From JABWCE01 sp964355045 (GTDB lineage Bacteria > Bacteroidota > Bacteroidia > NS11-12g > UBA9320), in contig CAYHCM010000011.1 in NCBI GenBank assembly GCA_964355045.1, forward strand, positions 1-41,125: a stretch of DNA of 41,125 nt. Reading direction: 5' to 3'. A program made the translations under genes and the position numbers. Below the pieces are notes generated by a model, which saw only the letters and a program-made list of their open reading frames with translations, had not been told where the DNA came from and ran no database searches. Below, in pieces: positions 24,639-33,321 of the stretch (positions are counted from its first letter, which is position 1; the number at the start of each line of letters is the position of its first letter).

Positions 24639-25838
24639 ATGAATAAAGCAATTCCATACGGCAAACAATCTTTATCGCAGGGCGATATTGATGCAGTAGT
24701 GAATGTATTAAAAAGTGATTACTGGACCCAGGGCCCGGTAATCGAGCAATTTGAAAATGCATTTGCCCAATATATCGGATGTAAATATGCATTGGCCGTT
24801 GCCAATGGTACCGCAGCATTACATTTATGTGCACTGGCACTGGAAGTGAATGAAACGACCAACGTGATCACAACGCCAGTAACATTTGCTGCATCTGCAA
24901 ACTGCATTAAGTATTGCAGCGGCAATGTGTTTTTTGCCGACATCGACCCCGATACTTTTTTATTGGACATCAATAAAGTGAAGGAACTGATAGCCGGTAA
25001 ACCCAAAGGCTTTTTCAAAGGCATTATACCGGTTGACTTTGCCGGCCATGCGGTTAACCTGCAGGCATTTAAAGAACTGGCTGATGAACATGGTTTTTGG
25101 ATAATTGAAGATGCCTGTCATGCACCGGGAGGCTATTTTACAGATAGCAGTAAAAAACAGCAAAACTGCGGCAATGGAATATTTGCCGATCTGGCTATAT
25201 TCTCTTTTCACCCGGTAAAACATATTGCTTGCGGCGAAGGCGGCATGATAACCACCAATGATGAAAAACTATACAAAAAGTTATTGCAGCTCCGTACACA
25301 TGGCATCACCAAAGATCCAGCGGCAATGCATGAGAATCATGGAGGCTGGTATATGGAAATGCAGATGCTGGGTTATAATTACCGTATTCCTGATATATTG
25401 TGTGCGTTGGGTGTTTCTCAATTAACAAGGGCTGCCGAAGGCTTAAAGCGCAGGCACGAAATAGCAGATACTTATACTGATAAACTTGCAGGCTTACCAA
25501 TTAAGTTACCGGTGTACGATAAAGGCCATGGCTTTCACCTGTACATTATACAAACTGCCAAACGCAAAGAGCTGTACGATTACTTAAGAACACAAAATAT
25601 CTTTTGCCAGGTGCATTATATTCCTGTTCACCTGCATCCTTATTATAAACAATTAGGACATAAAAAGGGGGATTATCCTCATGCAGAAGCTTATTACCAA
25701 GGTTGCCTGAGTTTGCCGATGTATCCCGGCCTTACAACAGAAGAACAGCAATATGTGATTGACAGGATAAAAGATTTTTTCAGGGAAGATATAGAAGCAA
25801 TGCTGAAGAACATTCAGAAGAGCTCAGTCTTAAAATGA
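24639..25838 (+). CDS. pseC: UDP-4-amino-4,6-dideoxy-L-AltNAc transaminase (PseC)
   Basis: This 399-residue DegT/DnrJ/EryC1-family PLP aminotransferase performs the second step of pseudaminic acid synthesis, adding the C4 amino group. The PLP lysine is Lys194 in SFHPVKHIACGEGGMI. IPYGKQSLSQGDIDAVVNVL at the N-terminus and VANGTAALHLCALAL are family-typical, as is EDACHAPGG. Length is normal. It lies 12 bases after pseB. By eye, G+C here is higher than in the region before 22 kb. Confidence 0.95.
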   Translation: MNKAIPYGKQSLSQGDIDAVVNVLKSDYWTQGPVIEQFENAFAQYIGCKYALAVANGTAALHLCALALEVNETTNVITTPVTFAASANCIKYCSGNVFFADIDPDTFLLDINKVKELIAGKPKGFFKGIIPVDFAGHAVNLQAFKELADEHGFWIIEDACHAPGGYFTDSSKKQQNCGNGIFADLAIFSFHPVKHIACGEGGMITTNDEKLYKKLLQLRTHGITKDPAAMHENHGGWYMEMQMLGYNYRIPDILCALGVSQLTRAAEGLKRRHEIADTYTDKLAGLPIKLPVYDKGHGFHLYIIQTAKRKELYDYLRTQNIFCQVHYIPVHLHPYYKQLGHKKGDYPHAEAYYQGCLSLPMYPGLTTEEQQYVIDRIKDFFREDIEAMLKNIQKSSVLK

Positions 25839-25887
25839 CCTGATTGGAAATAGTTTTAATGAGTTTGTATTTTAAAAAATAAAAGAA

Positions 25888-26514
25888 ATGAGTGAATTTA
25901 AAACAGCCCAGGAAGCATTTTGGGCAGGTGAATTTGGAAGCGATTATATTTGCAGGAATGAAAGCAAAGAACTGCTTGCTTCTAACCTGAACTTTTTCAG
26001 TACCGCCATGAGAAGAATGGATAAAATATCTTCCTGTATCGAATTTGGTTCTAATATCGGGATGAACCTGAAAGCAATAAAATTATTGCAACCTTCAGTT
26101 TCATTACATGCAATCGAAATAAATACTATTGCTGCTGAACAATTGAAACAGGTAATAGGTGATACAAATGTTTTCAACGGTTCAATATATAATTACCCTG
26201 TTACAAACCAGTTTGATCTGGCGTTGATAAAAGGGGTGTTGATACATATTAATCCCGAAATGCTGCCAACCGTTTATGAAAAACTTTACCAGTCTTCAGG
26301 CAAATACATCTTGGTATGTGAGTATTACAACCCTTCGCCGGTTACCATTAGTTATCGTGGGCACGATGACAGGTTGTTTAAAAGAGATTTTGCAGGAGAA
26401 ATGCTTGAAAAATACAGTGATTTGAAACTTATTGATTATGGATTTTCTTATAAAAGGGATGCTGTTTTTCCGCAGGATGATATTACCTGGTTCCTGATGG
26501 AGAAGAATAAGTAA
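25888..26514 (+). CDS. Pseudaminic acid biosynthesis-associated methylase
   Basis: The 208-residue class I SAM-dependent methyltransferase starts SEFKTAQEAFWAGEFGSDY, with the SAM-binding motif CIEFGSNIGMNLKAI (about residues 51-65). The pattern matches the small methylase family (TIGR03587 type) regularly found in pseudaminic acid operons. The acceptor is not known; methylation of a sugar or an intermediate is possible. It lies 49 bases after pseC with no array words in between. Confidence 0.85.
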   Translation: MSEFKTAQEAFWAGEFGSDYICRNESKELLASNLNFFSTAMRRMDKISSCIEFGSNIGMNLKAIKLLQPSVSLHAIEINTIAAEQLKQVIGDTNVFNGSIYNYPVTNQFDLALIKGVLIHINPEMLPTVYEKLYQSSGKYILVCEYYNPSPVTISYRGHDDRLFKRDFAGEMLEKYSDLKLIDYGFSYKRDAVFPQDDITWFLMEKNK

Positions 26515-26573
26515 GCGCTTTACTTCAGCTTGTTAAAATTACTATCGTAAAAAACCGTTTACTACTATTGTAT

Positions 26574-27728
26574 ATGATGGAATTAAAATTTTGTAAGATT
26601 TGCTTGTTTCCCGAAACAAAGCCTGACCTTTTTTTCAATGAGGAAGGTGTTTGTAGTGCCTGTCAAGCTGCGGCCGAAAAAAAAGAAGTGATTGACTGGG
26701 TGGCAAAAGAAAAAGAATTTGTAGAGATCATCAATACATTCAAAAAGAAAGATAATGAAACCGGGTACGATTGCCTGATACCGGTGAGCGGTGGAAAGGA
26801 CAGTACCTATCAATGCTATGTTGCGAAAAAATATGGATTGAATCCCCTGGCTGTTTGTTTTGAAACCACTTACGTAACAGAACTCGGGCGGAGGAATATC
26901 GACAATATTTCAAAGATGGGCATCGACCTTATACATTTCAAAAAGAATTATGAAGTGTATAAAAAAATGGTGATCGAATCATTTATACGGGTAGGTGATG
27001 AAATGTGGCCCAATCATATTGGTATCTTCACTATACCTGTAATGGTTGCTGTAAAATTCAATATTCCACTCATAATTTGGGGTGAAAATTCACAGCAGGA
27101 ATATGGTGGCCCTCTCGAAGCTTCCCGTTCACCAATTTTAAACAGGCGTTGGCTGGAAGAATTTGGAGGCTTGCTGGGCAACAGGATCCAGGACATGATA
27201 GGGGTAAGGGGAATAACAACCAAAGAATTGACGCCTTATTTTTATCCAGGTGATGAAGAAATTGAAAGAGTAGGTGTACGTGGTTTGTTTTTGGGACATT
27301 TCTTTTTTTGGGATGCCCGCAAACAACTGGATCTTATTCTGAAAGAAACGGGCTTCGGAATAAAAGAAGATGGCCCGATTGAAGGAACCTATACTAATTA
27401 CGAAAACCTGGATGAGAAGCTGGTGGGATTACACGATTATTTGAAATTTGTAAAGTATGGTTTTGGAAGGGCCACCGATCATGCTTGTATTGATATCAGA
27501 AACCATAGACTTACAAGAGAAGAAGGATTGCAACTGGTAAAAAAATATGATGGTAAATATCCTCACTATGCTGTGCAGTCCTTTATTGAATATTCGGGCA
27601 TGACAATAGAAGAGATAGATAAAGTGATTGATTCTTTTACAAACCCGGTTCTGTTTAAACAGTATGAACATGGAAATTTTTTAAGAGACGAACAAAAGAA
27701 CCTGGTAAGAAACTATGAAATCATTTAA
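26574..27728 (+). CDS. N-acetyl sugar amidotransferase (WbpG/PseA-type)
   Basis: The protein of about 384 residues has an N-terminal cysteine cluster (FCKICLFPETKP, CSACQ) and a PP-loop-type ATP site (DCLIPVSGGKDSTYQCY). This is the WbpG/PseA/LmbE-unrelated 'N-acetyl sugar amidotransferase' family. With HisH and HisF partners it converts an N-acetyl to an N-acetamidino group on sugars, as in P. aeruginosa O-antigen synthesis and on Campylobacter pseudaminic acid. Both partners follow immediately. ATG 26574 or 26577 is preferred over an upstream TTG. The exact substrate is inferred. Confidence 0.9.
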   Translation: MMELKFCKICLFPETKPDLFFNEEGVCSACQAAAEKKEVIDWVAKEKEFVEIINTFKKKDNETGYDCLIPVSGGKDSTYQCYVAKKYGLNPLAVCFETTYVTELGRRNIDNISKMGIDLIHFKKNYEVYKKMVIESFIRVGDEMWPNHIGIFTIPVMVAVKFNIPLIIWGENSQQEYGGPLEASRSPILNRRWLEEFGGLLGNRIQDMIGVRGITTKELTPYFYPGDEEIERVGVRGLFLGHFFFWDARKQLDLILKETGFGIKEDGPIEGTYTNYENLDEKLVGLHDYLKFVKYGFGRATDHACIDIRNHRLTREEGLQLVKKYDGKYPHYAVQSFIEYSGMTIEEIDKVIDSFTNPVLFKQYEHGNFLRDEQKNLVRNYEII

Positions 27729-27729
27729 T

Positions 27730-28326
27730 ATGGTAGCCATTATAGATTACGGAATGGGTAATATACTCTCAGTTCAAAAAGCATTGAATGTGATCAATGT
27801 TAACAGCATTATTTCCGGTAAAGAAGAAGAGATCGCAAAATGCAGCCACATTATTTTGCCCGGCGTTGGTTCTTTTAAACAGGCAATGGAAAACCTTCAT
27901 GCAAGAAACCTTGTTTCTGTTTTACAAAAAGAAGTAAAAGAAAATAAAAAACCATTTTTTGGAATATGTCTCGGAATGCAACTGCTGGCCGATAAAGGAT
28001 TTGAGGACGAAGAAACAAAAGGCCTTGGTTTTATTAAAGGCAGCGTACACAGTATTCCTGATAATAATTTGCCCACTACCCATATCGGCTGGAACAACAT
28101 CACGGTAAAAAACAAAAAATACTTTTCCAACATACAGGATAATAATTTTTATTTCGTTCATAGCTTTTGCCTGCAGGCCGCTAATGAATCAGATGTGGCA
28201 GCTACAGTAGAATATGGTTGTCAACTGACAGCAGCTATTCAAAGGGATAATGTTTTTGGAACGCAGTTCCATCCCGAAAAAAGCCAGGTGGAAGGTCTTG
28301 AGGTGTTAAAAGTTTTTTTACAATAG
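27730..28326 (+). CDS. hisH: HisH-like glutamine amidotransferase subunit of the sugar amidination system
   Basis: This class I glutaminase of about 198 residues releases ammonia for the sugar amidotransferase. The nucleophile cysteine is in GICLGMQLL and the His-Glu pair in QFHPEKS. VAIIDYGMGNILSVQKAL is the family start, so I place the start at 27730, one base after the previous stop; an earlier ATG (27715) would overlap it. It directly abuts the HisF-like gene. No other histidine genes are present, so a role in the sugar pathway (as HisH2/WbpY-like) is more likely than in histidine synthesis. Confidence 0.88.
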   Translation: MVAIIDYGMGNILSVQKALNVINVNSIISGKEEEIAKCSHIILPGVGSFKQAMENLHARNLVSVLQKEVKENKKPFFGICLGMQLLADKGFEDEETKGLGFIKGSVHSIPDNNLPTTHIGWNNITVKNKKYFSNIQDNNFYFVHSFCLQAANESDVAATVEYGCQLTAAIQRDNVFGTQFHPEKSQVEGLEVLKVFLQ

Positions 28327-29112
28327 ATGCTGAAGACCAGAGTTATTCCTGTCCTTTCCTTCAATGGCTTTGCATTGGTAAAGACCAAACAGTTTGGCAA
28401 CCCCCGCATGGTTGGTAATCCTATGCAGGCAGCAAGGGTTTACAACAGCCGCAACGTAGATGAGTTGATATTTGCAGACATTTTTGCATCTAAACAAAAA
28501 AGAAAACTAAACCTGGCTGTTGTTAAGCAGGTGGTTAATGAGTGTTTTATGCCGGTTACCATCGGAGGTGGTATCGATTCAATAAAAGACGTCAATGACC
28601 TTTTACAGATAGGTGCAGATAAAGTAGTGATAAAATCCACAGCGATCAATAACCCTGCATTTATTACGGAAGCCGCAAAGGTTTTTGGTTCCCAGTGTAT
28701 TGTTGTATCTGTTGATGTGATTAAAACCGAAGAGGGATTGAAAATATATTATCCTGAAAACAATAACAGTATCGATGCTGTTGAGTTTATTAAGCAGGTA
28801 GAATCTTTCGGAGCAGGAGAATTGTTTATTAATGATATACTGAACGATGGAATGATGAACGGGTTCGACCTGGAGATGTTCAGGACAACTTCGGCAGCAA
28901 CCAAGTTACCGGTGATAGCCTGCGGCGGAGCCGGTATGCCCGAACACTTTCCTGCGTTGTTATCCAATAAAAATATTACCGGGGTAGCTTCTGCCAGTAT
29001 TTTTCACTTTACACAATACACACCATTCGACATAAAATTTGCAATTAATAATGCAGGTTATCCTGTAAGATTATTTGATCATCAACATTTAAAAGAAGGA
29101 GTGAACTTATAA
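28327..29112 (+). CDS. hisF: HisF-like cyclase subunit of the sugar amidination system
   Basis: The 261-residue (beta/alpha)8 barrel starts LKTRVIPVLSFNGFALVKTK, with GGGIDSIKDVNDLLQIGADK and VIACGGAGMPEHFPALL. It begins right after the HisH-like stop, so the two form a glutaminase-synthase pair. The first catalytic aspartate of true HisF (in the CLDVKDG segment) is replaced here (LSFNG), while the second (VSVDV) is kept. That fits a paralogue that only channels ammonia to the sugar amidotransferase. Ends overlapping the next ATG by one base. Confidence 0.88.
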   Translation: MLKTRVIPVLSFNGFALVKTKQFGNPRMVGNPMQAARVYNSRNVDELIFADIFASKQKRKLNLAVVKQVVNECFMPVTIGGGIDSIKDVNDLLQIGADKVVIKSTAINNPAFITEAAKVFGSQCIVVSVDVIKTEEGLKIYYPENNNSIDAVEFIKQVESFGAGELFINDILNDGMMNGFDLEMFRTTSAATKLPVIACGGAGMPEHFPALLSNKNITGVASASIFHFTQYTPFDIKFAINNAGYPVRLFDHQHLKEGVNL

Positions 29113-29828
29113 TGGTTGCTATTATAACACAGGCCAGGATCAACAGTAACAGGCTTCCTAATAAAATATTCCTGGAAGCCGGCCACCGACCATTTTTGCA
29201 TTATCATACAGAAAGGTTGAAGAAGACCGGCTTACCGGTAATTATTGCTACCACCGATAATGGCTCAGAGAAACCAATAGTTGAATTTTGTGAAAATAAT
29301 GACCTGCCATGTTTTTGCGGTGATGAGCAAAATGTTTTAATAAGATTTTATGAGTGTGCAAAAAAACATAAACTCAGCACGATCATCAGGGTAACTTCTG
29401 ACTGTCCGCTTATTGATGGAGAAATAATTGCAATGGGGCTGGAAGCATACAAACAATATGATGACCTTACTTATTATTCCAATGCTATTGAGCGTACTTA
29501 TCCACGTGGTATGGATTACGAGATATTTTCATTCAGGATGTTGCAGGATGCATTTGAAAATGCAACAGAGGGGACAGATAATGAACACGTAACACCTTAT
29601 ATGTGGAAGAACAGGTCCGGTAATGTGACCATAATAAATGACATAAACAGTGAAGATAACAGTAATTTTCGTATCACTTTGGATACTTATGAAGATCAAT
29701 TGCTGCTAACCAGGTTAATTGAAGATCATCATGCAATTGAACTGGATTGTAAAGCCATAGTACAGGTATTAAAGGATAACCCGGGTCTTGCAGAAATCAA
29801 TAAATTCATCGAACAAAAAAAAGTATAA
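29112..29828 (+). CDS. Cytidylyltransferase, SpsF/PseF type (CMP-nonulosonate synthesis)
   Basis: The 238-residue nucleotidyltransferase starts VAIITQARINSNRLPNKIFL, the CTP-binding loop of the SpsF/NeuA/PseF superfamily, and has IRVTSDCPLIDGEII with the metal-binding Asp. In this operon its likely role is activating the finished nonulosonic acid as CMP-sugar (PseF step). The sequence is closer to the SpsF branch than to classical NeuA, but both branches serve this purpose in pse loci. The HisF stop overlaps its ATG. Confidence 0.82.
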   Translation: MVAIITQARINSNRLPNKIFLEAGHRPFLHYHTERLKKTGLPVIIATTDNGSEKPIVEFCENNDLPCFCGDEQNVLIRFYECAKKHKLSTIIRVTSDCPLIDGEIIAMGLEAYKQYDDLTYYSNAIERTYPRGMDYEIFSFRMLQDAFENATEGTDNEHVTPYMWKNRSGNVTIINDINSEDNSNFRITLDTYEDQLLLTRLIEDHHAIELDCKAIVQVLKDNPGLAEINKFIEQKKV

Positions 29829-29830
29829 CG

Positions 29831-30382
29831 ATGAACTACAAATGTCTCCAGCAACAGGTCTTCAGATCAGGTAAATATTCATTGGTGCCGTTGCGTAGCG
29901 AAGATAAGTTTGAAATAATGAAATGGCGCAATGAACAGATTTATCACCTGCGCCAGCAAAAGCCACTAACTGCTGACAATCAGGAAAAATATTTCAGTAC
30001 GGTTGTCTCAGACTTATTTGAACAGGAACAACCGGGGCAGTTATTATTTTCTTACCTGGAAAATGATATTTGTATTGGTTACGGCGGGCTGGTTCATATT
30101 AACAGGAAAGACAGGTATGCAGAGATATCTTTCATTATGAATACAGAATTAGAAAAAGATTTTTTTGAAGAGCATTGGATAACTTATTTATCTTTAATTG
30201 AGCAGGTAGCATTTAAAGGCCTTGTATTGCATAAAATATTCACCTATGCTTTTGATTTAAGGCCTAGATTATACAAAACTCTAGAAGCAGCGGGCTTTAA
30301 ACAGGAAGCAAGATTGAAGGAACACTGTTTTTTTGATGAAAAATATATTGATGTGGTCATTCATTCAAAAATAAATTACTGA
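29831..30382 (+). CDS. GNAT N-acetyltransferase 1 of the pse operon
   Basis: The 183-residue GNAT-fold protein has SLVPLRSEDKFEIMKWRNEQ at the start, ENDICIGYGGLVHI in the core and KIFTYAFDLRPRLYKTLEAAGF in the acetyl-CoA-binding C-terminal half. It lies 2 bases after the cytidylyltransferase and overlaps the next GNAT gene by one base. It may acetylate the C4 amine (PseH step) or another amine on the sugar; which of the two GNATs is PseH cannot be told by eye. Confidence 0.8.
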   Translation: MNYKCLQQQVFRSGKYSLVPLRSEDKFEIMKWRNEQIYHLRQQKPLTADNQEKYFSTVVSDLFEQEQPGQLLFSYLENDICIGYGGLVHINRKDRYAEISFIMNTELEKDFFEEHWITYLSLIEQVAFKGLVLHKIFTYAFDLRPRLYKTLEAAGFKQEARLKEHCFFDEKYIDVVIHSKINY

Positions 30383-30849
30383 TGCTGACATTTCGCAGGG
30401 CTAAAGAAGCTGATATGTTACTTTATTTTGAATGGGCTAATGATGAAACCGTCAGAAAAAATGCCATCAATAAATCGAAAATTATTTTTGAAGACCATAT
30501 TAAATGGTTTAACGGTAAATTAGCAAACCCTGGTACCATTATGTTGGTATTCTCAAAAGGGGACATTGAAATAGGACAGTTAAGGATAGAAATAGATGTT
30601 ACGACCAATGAGGCAGTAATTGATTATTCATTAGATAAAAATTCCTGGGGAAAGGGTTTTGGAACCCAGTTGTTGTTGCAAGGCTATGAATATTTTTCAA
30701 AACTTGGTAAACAACTACCGTTGACAGGTCTTGTAAAAGTGAATAATATGGCCTCTATATCTGCTTTTATAAAAGCAGGGTATGCAAAAAAAGAAGGGAT
30801 GATTATTATTAAGGGTGAAGAGTATTTTAAATTTAGTAAAGATGCCTGA
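30382..30849 (+). CDS. GNAT N-acetyltransferase 2 (PseH-like)
   Basis: The 155-residue protein starts LTFRRAKEADMLLYFEWAND, which resembles PseH and the acetyltransferase part of PseG-PseH fusions (residues near EDHIKWFNGKL). SWGKGFGTQLLLQGYEYF is the acetyl-CoA pyrophosphate-binding segment. It is the better PseH candidate of the two GNATs. The adjacent PseG hydrolase often fused to or next to PseH is absent. Confidence 0.82.
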   Translation: MLTFRRAKEADMLLYFEWANDETVRKNAINKSKIIFEDHIKWFNGKLANPGTIMLVFSKGDIEIGQLRIEIDVTTNEAVIDYSLDKNSWGKGFGTQLLLQGYEYFSKLGKQLPLTGLVKVNNMASISAFIKAGYAKKEGMIIIKGEEYFKFSKDA

Positions 30850-31516
30850 TTATATATTATTGTCTGAAAAAAGCTGGCATAAGGTACTATTTGACCATTT
30901 GAGGAAAAGGCCGAATGAAATATGGCATTATATTTCAAACAAAGAAAACTTTACTTTAATTGAAGTACAGAAAATAAACCCAGGTAAAATATTTATTCCA
31001 CATTGGTCATATATTATACCGGCCGAAATTTTTGAAATGTATGACTGTGTTGTATTCCATATGACGGATCTTCCATATGGACGTGGCGGAAGTCCTTTAC
31101 AAAACCTGATCATAAGGGGTAAAGAACAAACCAACATATCTGCATTAAAGGTTGATAAGGGAATTGATACCGGTGATATATATACAAAAAGGGAAATGCA
31201 GCTTAATGGAAGTGCTACAGAGATTTTTTTACGGAGTGTACCCCTAATACAGGATATGATTGAATATATTATAGATAATTCTTTAACGCCTTACCCACAG
31301 GAAGGGGAAGTGGTGCAGTTTAAAAGGCGGACACCTGCCCAAAGCAATATTACAGGCATTACTGACCTTGGAAAGCTGTATGATCATATAAGAATGCTGG
31401 ATGCCGAAACATACCCAAAGGCATTTATTGAAAGTGAAAATATAAAAATCGAATTTTTCAATGCACAAAAAAACAATAATGAAATTATAGCCCATGTTAG
31501 AATCACTAAAAAATAA
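30842..31516 (+). CDS. Formyltransferase (methionyl-tRNA-formyltransferase-like sugar N-formylase)
   Basis: The protein of about 224 residues starts PDYILLSEKSWHKVLFDHLR, and the start at 30842, overlapping the previous gene by 8 bases, is preferred. The core HMTDLPYGRGGSPLQNLII and VDKGIDTGDIY carry the usual formyltransferase pattern (the N-x-H/S-x-LP region is replaced by HMTDLPYGRGGS, and the catalytic Asp is in GIDTGDIY). Such genes occur in nonulosonic acid clusters and are thought to put an N-formyl group on the sugar from 10-formyl-THF. The enzyme's place beside the deacetylase suggests deacetylation then formylation, which is an inference. Confidence 0.82.
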   Translation: MPDYILLSEKSWHKVLFDHLRKRPNEIWHYISNKENFTLIEVQKINPGKIFIPHWSYIIPAEIFEMYDCVVFHMTDLPYGRGGSPLQNLIIRGKEQTNISALKVDKGIDTGDIYTKREMQLNGSATEIFLRSVPLIQDMIEYIIDNSLTPYPQEGEVVQFKRRTPAQSNITGITDLGKLYDHIRMLDAETYPKAFIESENIKIEFFNAQKNNNEIIAHVRITKK

Positions 31517-32204
31517 AAAGATATTATTAGTTGTTGCCCACCCTGATGATGAACTGCTGGGTTGTGGCGGCACTATGTACCGTCTTATTCATGAAAATAA
31601 TTGTCATATCAAGGTGGTTATATTGGGTGAAGGTATTACTTCAAGATCTGACCAGCGGGATACAGAAAAATTGAAAGCAGAACTTGCCATTCACCGCAGT
31701 AATATTACCCGGGCACAGTCGGCCATTGGATACCAGCAAATTGGAATATATGACTTTCCGGATAACAGGTTTGACACAGTTGCATTATTGGATATTGTTA
31801 AAGTAATAGAAAAAGAAAAGGCATCTTTTGATCCTGAAATTATTTTTACTCATCATGGAGGGGATGTAAATATCGATCATCAAAGAACATTTGAAGCGGT
31901 TATTACAGCCTGCAGGCCCATGGAAAATGAAAATGTAAAGACCATCATAACATTTGAAACATTTTCGGGAACCGAATGGAGTGCATCAACAGACCCGAGG
32001 CATTTTATTCCTAACCTCTTTTTTGAAATCACAGAGACCGGCTTGAACGCAAAAATAAAAGGAATGGAAAGTTACGAATTTGAGAAGCGGGAGTATCCAC
32101 ATCCACGATCACCCAAAGCGCTTCAGATCGCTGCCCAGCGGTGGGGAGTGGCCGTTGGCAAGCCATACGTAGAAGCTTTTTGTTTAGTAAGGTCAATTCA
32201 TTAA
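31494..32204 (+). CDS. PIG-L/LmbE-family deacetylase
   Basis: The 236-residue protein has the zinc-binding AHPDDELLGCGG motif (about residues 16-27) and THHGGDVNIDHQRTFEAV with the third ligand and the second Asp. PIG-L enzymes remove N-acetyl groups from sugars. The gene overlaps the formyltransferase gene by 23 bases and ends 10 bases before the PseI start. It would free an amine for the neighbouring formyltransferase or a GNAT. An exact substrate is not shown. Confidence 0.85.
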   Translation: MLESLKNKKILLVVAHPDDELLGCGGTMYRLIHENNCHIKVVILGEGITSRSDQRDTEKLKAELAIHRSNITRAQSAIGYQQIGIYDFPDNRFDTVALLDIVKVIEKEKASFDPEIIFTHHGGDVNIDHQRTFEAVITACRPMENENVKTIITFETFSGTEWSASTDPRHFIPNLFFEITETGLNAKIKGMESYEFEKREYPHPRSPKALQIAAQRWGVAVGKPYVEAFCLVRSIH

Positions 32205-32214
32205 AAGAATCACC

Positions 32215-33267
32215 ATGTTCATATCTGATTTTAAAATATCAACAGAAAGCAAGCCATTCATCATTGCCGAAATGAGTGGTAATCATAACCAATCATTAGA
32301 GCGGGCTAGTGAAATTGTTAAAGCAGCTGCTGATTCAGGAGTCCATGCCATAAAACTTCAAACCTATACTGCTGATACAATGACCATAAATCATAGAGGT
32401 GGATTGTTTGATATTACTGACAAAAACTCCCTATGGTATGGACGTAATTTATATGAATTGTATGAAGAAGCCCATACGCCATGGGAGTGGCATAAACCGC
32501 TGTTTAATTATGCTGAAAGTTTGGGTCTAATTTGTTTTAGCACCCCCTTTGATGACACGGCTGTTGACTTTTTGGAAACCCTAAATGCCCCATGTTATAA
32601 AATAGCATCTTTCGAAAATACTGACCATCCCTTATTAAAAAAAGTAGCCCAAACTGGTAAACCTGTTTTTATGAGTACAGGAATTGCTGATATAAGTGAT
32701 ATAGTTGAATCGGTAAACGTTCTTAAAGAAAATGGATGCAGAGAAATTGTGCTGTTGAAATGTACAAGCACATACCCTGCAACACCTGAAAATACTAATC
32801 TTGTAACCATACCTGAATTACAAAGAATTTTCCCTGATTGCATCATTGGTTTAAGCGATCATACTATGGGAATTGGGGCGAGTGTTGCTTCTGTGGCCTT
32901 AGGTGCACGAGTCATTGAAAAACATTTTACTTTAAGCAGGGCCGATGGTGGTGTTGATAGTACTTTTAGTATGGAACCAGATGAAATGAAGGCATTGGTA
33001 ATTGAAAGTGAAAGGGCATTTTTGTCTTTGGGTAAGATACAATTAAATGTTCAAAAAGCTGAAGAAAAGAGTAGAGTGTTTAAAAGATCTGTTTATGCAG
33101 TAATGGATATAAAAGCCGGTGATATTTTCACTAAAGAGAATATTCGAATTATAAGGCCTGGTGATGGTTTGGAGCCTAAATATTATGAAATGATTATAGG
33201 CAAAAAATCAACAAAGGATTACAAGGCGGGAACACCTTTAATAAAGTTAATTCTTTTAAAGGATTGA
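32215..33267 (+). CDS. pseI: Pseudaminic acid synthase (PseI)
   Basis: This 350-residue NeuB-family enzyme condenses a 2,4-diacetamido-2,4,6-trideoxy-L-altrose-type sugar with phosphoenolpyruvate. The NeuB barrel starts PFIIAEMSGNHNQSLERASE, with IKLQTYTADTMTI and DHTMGIGASVASVALGA. A C-terminal SAF (antifreeze-like) domain runs from about residue 290 (SVYAVMDIKAGDIFTKENI) to the end. The full length is usual. It is the last gene of the closely packed sugar operon. Confidence 0.93.
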   Translation: MFISDFKISTESKPFIIAEMSGNHNQSLERASEIVKAAADSGVHAIKLQTYTADTMTINHRGGLFDITDKNSLWYGRNLYELYEEAHTPWEWHKPLFNYAESLGLICFSTPFDDTAVDFLETLNAPCYKIASFENTDHPLLKKVAQTGKPVFMSTGIADISDIVESVNVLKENGCREIVLLKCTSTYPATPENTNLVTIPELQRIFPDCIIGLSDHTMGIGASVASVALGARVIEKHFTLSRADGGVDSTFSMEPDEMKALVIESERAFLSLGKIQLNVQKAEEKSRVFKRSVYAVMDIKAGDIFTKENIRIIRPGDGLEPKYYEMIIGKKSTKDYKAGTPLIKLILLKD

Positions 33268-33321
33268 ACTACTAAAAAAAAATACACTTATCTTTCATAT
33301 TAATTATAAGATTACTTTCCA

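Noticed and set aside
27730..29112. Histidine biosynthesis genes hisH/hisF
   Set aside because: No other his genes, HisF lacks its first catalytic Asp, and both follow a sugar amidotransferase that uses such partners.
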